DNA of 64,000 nt from Arthrobacter ipis. Its GTDB lineage: Bacteria > Actinomycetota > Actinomycetes > Actinomycetales > Micrococcaceae. This document shows, piece after piece, positions 59,680 to 64,000 of the stretch. The position numbers and the translations under genes were made by a program. The stretch is taken from NCBI RefSeq assembly GCF_014694315.1, contig NZ_JAAOXD010000002.1:254561-318560 (forward strand). The letters run 5' to 3'. Positions within the stretch are counted from its first letter, which is position 1; each line of letters starts with the position of its first letter. A model generated the notes under the pieces. The model was not told the origin of the DNA. It did not search any database and saw only the letters and a program-made list of their open reading frames with translations.

Positions 59680-60438
59680 CTACCCCGTCTGCTCCGCATA
59701 CCCAACAGCCTGCTCGCCCACTTGCTTCAGGTAGGCCTCGGACTGGTTGTAGGACCAGATGGCATCGGTCCAGCCCTGGTCCGTTGTGAGGTCCCGGCCG
59801 CCGGCACACAGGTAGCCGGCAGCGGTGAGGGCGGCGTCGTCGATGTTGTGCGGATCGGCCACCCCGTCACCGTTTGCATCCTTTCCTGCCAGCTTCCACG
59901 TGGAGGGAATGAACTGCATGGGTCCGACGGCACGGTCCCAGAGGGCGTCCCCGTCGAGCGCGCCGTCGTCGGTGTCGGCAATGGCGGCGAAGCCGTCGCC
60001 GTTGAGGCCGGGGCCCACGATCGGACCGCTCACGTCGCCCGAAGCCGTGAGGTGGCCTCCGCCGAGGGCGCCGTGCGCGGATTCGACAAACCCGACGGCG
60101 GCCACCGTGTTCCAGCCGATCCCGCACGCCGGCGCAGCGGCATCCGCCATGCCGGCCGCGGCAACGTACGCCCGAAGAGCCCGTGCAGGAATCCCGGTCT
60201 GCACCGCGGTCCGGGCCAGCCAGCCCGGTTCGACGGTCCTGGTGATGTTCACGGCATGCGAACTGCCACCTGCCAGCGGCACGAACTTCCCAGCCGCCTG
60301 CGGCGGAGCCGGTTGGGCCGCGCGCACTCCGGCGCCGGGCGCGCCCGGACTGGCCATGCCGAGGAACCAGAAGGCAAGGCCGGTGATGGCGCAGAACGCG
60401 AAAAGGCTGAGAACCGCGAGGCGTTTCAGACGAAGCAC
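59680..60438 (-). CDS. lytic murein transglycosylase (MltB/SLT-like), leaderless GTG start
   Basis: The 252-residue exported enzyme has one N-terminal hydrophobic segment (AVLSLFAFCAITGLAFWFLG) as signal or anchor. The catalytic Glu lies in VGFVESAHG, followed by GPMQFIPSTWKLAGKDANGDG and AIWSYNQSEAYLKQV. These match actinobacterial MltB-like lytic transglycosylases, which cut the glycan strand to 1,6-anhydromuramyl ends. The start GTG at 60438 has TAGGCT 5 bases away on the coding strand and no ribosome-binding site. Confidence 0.92.
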   Translation of the reverse strand: MLRLKRLAVLSLFAFCAITGLAFWFLGMASPGAPGAGVRAAQPAPPQAAGKFVPLAGGSSHAVNITRTVEPGWLARTAVQTGIPARALRAYVAAAGMADAAAPACGIGWNTVAAVGFVESAHGALGGGHLTASGDVSGPIVGPGLNGDGFAAIADTDDGALDGDALWDRAVGPMQFIPSTWKLAGKDANGDGVADPHNIDDAALTAAGYLCAGGRDLTTDQGWTDAIWSYNQSEAYLKQVGEQAVGYAEQTG

Positions 60439-60825
60439 GGAACAGCCTAACCCGGCACCCGCGGGTGATTGCCCACCCGGCGTACTAAGGCGACGCGATC
60501 CTGTTGCGCAGGCAGGGCGCAGAGCTGCGGCACGGAGGATTCGCGGAAGCGGTGCGGGAAGGAGTCTAGGGCCCGAGGCTTGACAGACTTTTCACCTCAA
60601 GGTCTAATTTTTGGCAGAGCACCGACATGATGCACGCGATACCGTACGCGTGGACAGGCTTCAATCAGAGCCCGTGGGGGCGGTGCACCAGCGGCCTACA
60701 GGCCGCCCATGCAGGTGTCCGGTAGACGCTGCCTACGCAGCGATCCCGGAGCGCCCCTTGCCGCCGATTCGCTCGCGGCCCAAAACTCTGAACAGCCCGA
60801 GATTTTTACATCCCAAAGGACATCC
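60439..60825. other. long intergenic region with promoter and leader of the small gene at 60826
   Basis: In these 387 bp a good rightward promoter lies at 60580-60608 (see separate entry), giving a 5' leader of about 210 bases. The leader contains GCGGCCT-AC-AGGCCGC near 60694-60709 and is GC-rich. No known riboswitch class is recognised. Confidence 0.5.
60580..60608 (+). promoter_or_regulatory. predicted promoter with long leader
   Basis: TTGACA (60580-60585) and TCTAAT (60603-60608) have a 17-bp spacer. Confidence 0.65.
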
Positions 60826-61032
60826 ATGCCCAGCACCACCACCATCGACATCCACGTAGAAGACCGCCAGATCCTCGACGAAAGGCTCGACGCAGCCGTC
60901 AAGGATCTCCAGGAAGCGGCCATGCTCACCGGAACGCACGGCATCATCGTCACGCGCAACAGGCCCGGGAGCTACACCGCCACGCTTTCCGAGCAGGTTC
61001 CATTCGGCATGACCCGCGAAATTATCCTCTAA
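60826..61032 (+). CDS. small hypothetical protein
   Basis: This is a 68-residue protein with ATG 60826 and AAAGGA 6 bases upstream. The sequence has an N-terminal beta/helix pattern (TTTIDIHVEDRQILDERLD) and a C-terminal beta pair (GIIVTRNRPGSYTATLSEQV). It is not recognised, although similar small proteins occur in Arthrobacter (recalled). It is preceded by a strong promoter and an unusually long leader. Confidence 0.75.
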   Translation: MPSTTTIDIHVEDRQILDERLDAAVKDLQEAAMLTGTHGIIVTRNRPGSYTATLSEQVPFGMTREIIL

Positions 61033-61142
61033 ACTTTGGGGACCTTAACCCGTCCCCGGTTACCGGGAATACCTGGCGGCGCCCATTCGTTGAGTCCTGC
61101 GAAATGTGCGCCGTCCGGCGCGCAGCCGAAGGAGTAAAAACC

Positions 61143-61445
61143 ATGGCAACTGACTACGACGCCCCTCGCGTGGCCCAAGAGGACCAGCCGGCCAACGAAT
61201 CCCTGGAGGCCATCCAGTCCCGGCAGGGCGGATCCCAGACTGCCCTGCTTGATGTCGAAGAGGCCGATACCGCCGAAGGCATCGACCTTCCCGGTGCCGA
61301 CCTCTCGCACGAAGAGCTGCTGATCCAGGTTGTTCCGGTGCAGGAGGACGAGTTCACCTGCATGTCCTGCTTCCTGGTCCACCACCGCAGCCAGCTCGCG
61401 CGGGAAAAGGACGGCAAGAAGTACTGCTCGGAGTGTGAAGGCTAG
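61143..61445 (+). CDS. DUF4193 family zinc-ribbon-like protein
   Basis: This 100-residue actinobacterial protein has an acidic N-terminal half (VEEADTAEGIDLPGADLSHEEL) and a C-terminal CxxC pair, CMSC and CSEC, likely to bind zinc, with FLVHHRSQLA between them. DUF4193 proteins are a lineage marker of Actinobacteria and their function is unknown. ATG 61143 has AAGGAG upstream. Confidence 0.93.
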   Translation: MATDYDAPRVAQEDQPANESLEAIQSRQGGSQTALLDVEEADTAEGIDLPGADLSHEELLIQVVPVQEDEFTCMSCFLVHHRSQLAREKDGKKYCSECEG

Positions 61446-61491
61446 TACCAGAGGGCTAGCTCTGAAGGGCCGGCACTGAGAAGATAGCGCT

Positions 61492-62580
61492 GTGCTGGCC
61501 CGGCTCCGATCGTCCTGGACCGCCGTCGTTCCCGTCGTCGGCCTGATCGTGCTGGCCGTGACCTGGGGAGTTTCTCCCGGGCCGGTATTGGCCACCACCA
61601 TCGCGGTGGTTCTGATGGGAGCCATCCTGGCGGCGGTGCATCACGCCGAAGTGGTGGCTGAGCGCGTCGGCGAGCCCTTCGGTTCGCTCGTGCTTGCGGT
61701 CGCCGTCACCGTCATCGAGGTGGCCCTCATCGTCACGCTGATCGCGTCCGGCGGCGAGGGAAGCCATTCGCTGGCACGGGACACCGTCTTCGCCGCCGTC
61801 ATGATCACGGCCAACGGCATAGTCGGTATTGCCCTGCTGGTGGGCGCCCGCAGATACGGCATCCCCCGGTTCAACCCGGAGGGAGCGGGTGCCGCCCTGG
61901 CCGTGGTCACCACGCTGGCTACTCTGACGCTGGTCCTGCCGACCTTCACGTCGTCTCGGCCCGGACCTGAGTTTTCTCCCCTGCAACTGGGCTTTGCGGC
62001 CGTGGCCTCACTGTCGCTTTACGGCGTGTTTGTGCTGACCCAGACCGTCCGCCACCGCCATTTTTTCCTTCCTGTCCTGTCTCCCGGGGACGGCGACGAC
62101 GGTCTGCACGGCCCCACCCCCACCAACCGGGCCACCTACACAAGCCTGGCGTTGCTGTGCGCGGCGCTGGTCGCCGTCGTCGGACTGGCCAAAACGGTAT
62201 CCCCGGTGATCGAAGCGGGCGTCAGCCGTGCTGGGATTCCGGAGTCCTTCGTGGGCGTGATCATCGCGCTCCTGGTCCTGCTGCCGGAAGGCCTCGCCGC
62301 CTCCCGGGCCGCCTCCCGGAACAGGATCCAGATCAGCCTCAACCTGGCATACGGCTCGGCGATAGCCAGCATCGGCCTGACGATTCCCGCGATCGCCATC
62401 GCCAGCATCTGGCTGCCGGGACCGCTGACGCTGGGGCTCGGCGGCACGCAGATCGTTCTGTTCCTGCTGACTGTCATCGTGGGAACACTCACCGTTGTGC
62501 CAGGGCGCGCCACGCGACTGCAGGGCGCCATCCACCTGGTGCTGTTCGTCGCGTTCCTCTTCCTCGCCATGTTCCCGTAG
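61492..62580 (+). CDS. calcium:proton antiporter (ChaA-like, CaCA family)
   Basis: The 362-residue membrane protein has about eleven helices and two CaCA repeat motifs: AVAVTVIEVALIVTL with the conserved Glu in the first half and IIALLVLLPEGLAASRAASRNRIQ in the second. ChaA-type proteins export Ca2+ or Na+/K+ in exchange for protons. The GTG start at 61492 lies 46 bp after the DUF4193 gene. Confidence 0.92.
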   Translation: MLARLRSSWTAVVPVVGLIVLAVTWGVSPGPVLATTIAVVLMGAILAAVHHAEVVAERVGEPFGSLVLAVAVTVIEVALIVTLIASGGEGSHSLARDTVFAAVMITANGIVGIALLVGARRYGIPRFNPEGAGAALAVVTTLATLTLVLPTFTSSRPGPEFSPLQLGFAAVASLSLYGVFVLTQTVRHRHFFLPVLSPGDGDDGLHGPTPTNRATYTSLALLCAALVAVVGLAKTVSPVIEAGVSRAGIPESFVGVIIALLVLLPEGLAASRAASRNRIQISLNLAYGSAIASIGLTIPAIAIASIWLPGPLTLGLGGTQIVLFLLTVIVGTLTVVPGRATRLQGAIHLVLFVAFLFLAMFP

Positions 62581-62601
62581 GCACTTCGATATCATGGCTT
62601 C

Positions 62602-63093
62602 ATGACTTCCCCTTCAGGGAGCGACGAAGACCTCCTGCTAGAGCGGCAGCTCTGCTTCGCGCTGGCTGTTGCCTCGCGCACCGTCATCGGCGCCTACCGG
62701 CCCGTGCTGCAGGAGCTGAACCTGACCCACCCGCAGTACCTGGTGATGCTCGCGCTGTGGGAAAAGAGCCCGCGATCCGTCAAGGAAATCAGCGACACCC
62801 TCCTCTTGGTCCCGGCCACCCTGTCCCCGCTGCTCAAGCGACTCGAGGCCCTGGGATATGTCACCCGCCGCCGCGTTCCCGGGGATGAACGGTCCCTTGC
62901 CGTTGGGCTGACCCCCGAAGGAGCCGCGCTCCGCGACAAGGCGTTGGGCGTGCCCGGCACCATGCTGGCCAAGCTCGGCCTCACCCGCGCTCAGGCCGAA
63001 GACATCCACGTGGCCATGACGCAGCTCATCGAATCAGCCCAGACGGATCACACGCCTGTTGACCCCGGAGTGGAAGACGAAGCAACGGCCTAA
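62602..63093 (+). CDS. MarR-family regulator, OhrR-like, leaderless
   Basis: The 163-residue winged-helix protein has the OhrR-type N-terminus ERQLCFALAVASRTVIGAYRP, with the peroxide-sensing Cys (LCFAL), followed by LTHPQYLVMLALWE and the wing RRRVPGDERSLAVGLT. OhrR proteins repress organic hydroperoxide resistance genes. No ohr gene lies in the window. TATCAT (62590-62595) ends 6 bases before the ATG and no ribosome-binding site is present, so it is probably leaderless. Confidence 0.9.
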   Translation: MTSPSGSDEDLLLERQLCFALAVASRTVIGAYRPVLQELNLTHPQYLVMLALWEKSPRSVKEISDTLLLVPATLSPLLKRLEALGYVTRRRVPGDERSLAVGLTPEGAALRDKALGVPGTMLAKLGLTRAQAEDIHVAMTQLIESAQTDHTPVDPGVEDEATA

Positions 63094-63209
63094 ACGGGAC
63101 AAAAACTCCCCAGTTGGAGTCCGACGGCGGCCACCGCCTGGTCGCGCATCGTAGGCGCCGCGCCCGGGACCGCCGCAGAATCTTGCACGGCAAAGGTAGA
63201 CTTTCCTGG

Positions 63210-63812
63210 ATGAGGACAGTGGCAGACGACCTTGAAGATCCTGATGATGTCCGCACCCGTATTGTGGTCACCGCCTACAGATTGTTTTCCCACCGCGGAA
63301 TCCGCGACGTCGGGGTCGATGAGCTGATCCGTGCATCGGGCGTCGCCAAGGCGACGTTCTACCGGCATTTCCCGTCGAAGGACGATGTGGCGCTGGCCTT
63401 TCTGAAGCGCCGCGACGAGCTGTGGATGCTCGGATCAGTGGTACCGGAAGCCCGAAGCAGGGCCGATAACCCTGAGGACCAGCGGCTGGCCATCTTCGAC
63501 GTTTACGACCAGTGGTTCCAGGACGATGACTTCGAAGCGTGTTCCTTTGTGAAGGTGCTGCTGGAGATGGGGGCTGAGCATCCCCTGGGACAGGCGAGCA
63601 TCGGGTACCTGGGCAGGATCCGCCAGCAGGTGCGGCTCCTGGCCGAGGAAGCGGGCCTGGATGACTCCGAGGCGTTCGCCCTCTCCTGGCACATCCTCAT
63701 GAAGGGCTCGATCATTGCCGCCGCGGAAGGCGACAAGATGTCCGCCCGCCGCGCCCGGCACATGGCCAGCGGACTGATTGCCGACCACCGGCCCAAGAGC
63801 ATGCCGGCATAA
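63210..63812 (+). CDS. TetR/AcrR-family regulator, leaderless
   Basis: The 200-residue protein has the TetR HTH (FSHRGIRDVGVDELIRASGVAKATFYRHFPSKDDVA when read in parts, residues about 23-58) and a helical ligand domain. ATG 63210 is preceded by TAGACT (63197-63202) without a ribosome-binding site. A longer frame from 63114 has no good start signal. It faces katG across a perfect terminator. Confidence 0.9.
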   Translation: MRTVADDLEDPDDVRTRIVVTAYRLFSHRGIRDVGVDELIRASGVAKATFYRHFPSKDDVALAFLKRRDELWMLGSVVPEARSRADNPEDQRLAIFDVYDQWFQDDDFEACSFVKVLLEMGAEHPLGQASIGYLGRIRQQVRLLAEEAGLDDSEAFALSWHILMKGSIIAAAEGDKMSARRARHMASGLIADHRPKSMPA

Positions 63813-63830
63813 TTTCTTCCTCAGAACCCC

Positions 63831-63870
63831 GACGACGGCCGGTCACCGCAAAAGGTGACCGGCCGTCGTC
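63831..63870. terminator. bidirectional terminator, perfect 17-bp stem
   Basis: GACGACGGCCGGTCACC (63831-63847) pairs perfectly with 63854-63870 around GCAAAA, between the convergent TetR gene and katG. Confidence 0.85.
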
Positions 63871-63920
63871 GTACCCCCTTAGTTCCTCCGGAGTTTTTGT
63901 ACAGATAGCGGGCTCTAAGG

Positions 63921-64000
63921 TCAGCGCAGGTCGAAGCGGTCGAGCTCCATGACCTTCACCCACGCCGCGACGAAGTCGTTCACGAACTTCTCCCTGGCGT
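63921..64000 (-). CDS. katG: catalase-peroxidase KatG, C-terminal end (5' part beyond window)
   Basis: On the minus strand the last 25 codons before the TGA at 63923-63921 read EKFVNDFVAAWVKVMELDRF then DLR. This is the characteristic end of bacterial catalase-peroxidases. Only this fragment is in the window. With the OhrR-like and TetR genes beside it, the right end of the window looks like an oxidative-stress neighbourhood. Confidence 0.88.
   Translation of the reverse strand, partial: AREKFVNDFVAAWVKVMELDRFDLR

Noticed and set aside
61485-61492. Leaderless start for the Ca2+/H+ antiporter
   Set aside because: The TAGCGC here is too close to the GTG for a -10 at normal distance, so it was left out of the leaderless group.
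1-64000. CRISPR arrays, tRNA or rRNA genes, insertion sequences, phage genes
   Set aside because: I saw no regularly spaced repeats, no transposase or integrase-like frame, and no recognisable tRNA or rRNA segments. A covariance search could still find a short RNA gene.

Overview
The window comes from a high-GC Gram-positive bacterium. Several features point to an Actinobacterium of the Arthrobacter/Pseudarthrobacter (Micrococcaceae) type: GC-rich third codon positions, GTG and TTG starts, a DUF4193 protein, a DUF5997 protein, a DasR-type GntR regulator, a c-di-AMP riboswitch ahead of a cell-wall hydrolase-like gene, and many apparently leaderless genes. The genus is inferred from gene content, not computed. 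I see no rRNA, tRNA, CRISPR array, insertion sequence or prophage. This is chromosome rich in catabolic and transport genes.

Layout. 0-1.2 kb: the 3' end of lipA, then a MOSC protein. 1.3-7.1 kb: a LacI-type catabolic island. A HisD-like dehydrogenase, an SDR and a 3-hydroxyacyl-CoA dehydrogenase-type gene run leftward, and an MHS-type transporter and a LacI regulator run rightward. Two TGTATACGTATACA-type operators lie in the divergent promoter region. 7.2-11.7 kb: an F420-dependent NADP reductase-like gene, two binding-protein genes without permeases, and hypothetical genes. 11.8-17.3 kb: a complete N-acetylglucosamine locus (GntR regulator, MFS importer, BadF-type kinase, SIS-domain deaminase, NagA) with two dre-like sites. 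17.4-18.7 kb: PepSY, NUDIX and hypothetical genes. 18.8-25.7 kb: a TRAP transporter locus with a fused DctQ-DctM permease, two dehydrogenases, a divergent LacI regulator with a TTG start, and a small monooxygenase. An 18-bp perfect palindrome sits just after the operon's predicted -10. 25.8-31.0 kb: a third LacI regulon (Gfo/Idh/MocA dehydrogenase, TIM-barrel isomerase, ribose-type binding protein). Two separate promoters there share the same -35 region, a 17-bp spacer and a TGGAGCGCTCCA operator.

31-36 kb: a YbhB protein, a PfkB kinase, a fatty acid desaturase with its ferredoxin reductase, and an alpha/beta hydrolase. 36-41 kb: a RelA/SpoT-synthetase-like protein, a SulP relic, a c-di-AMP riboswitch with an NlpC/P60-like secreted protein, a GGDEF cyclase and a BASS transporter. 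41-46 kb: a sulfonate/nitrate-type ABC permease and ATPase with an NtaA/DszA-type flavin monooxygenase, then a very short LacI-like regulator. 46-50 kb: a Tat-exported multicopper oxidase with a lipoprotein, and a divergent pair of a LysR effector domain without HTH and DUF5997. 50-57.7 kb: a secreted FN3/chitobiase-like protein, two CNNM/CorC-type proteins and a glycogen-debranching-like enzyme. 57.8-64 kb: an AlkD-like repair protein, a doubly broken ammonium transporter pseudogene, a lytic transglycosylase, DUF4193, a Ca2+/H+ antiporter, an OhrR-like MarR, a TetR and the 3' end of katG.

The genes most likely to hold undescribed biology are the three LacI-controlled catabolic islands. Each has recognisable enzymes, clear operators and no obvious substrate. 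Further candidates are the LysR-effector/DUF5997 pair and the shortened LacI protein.
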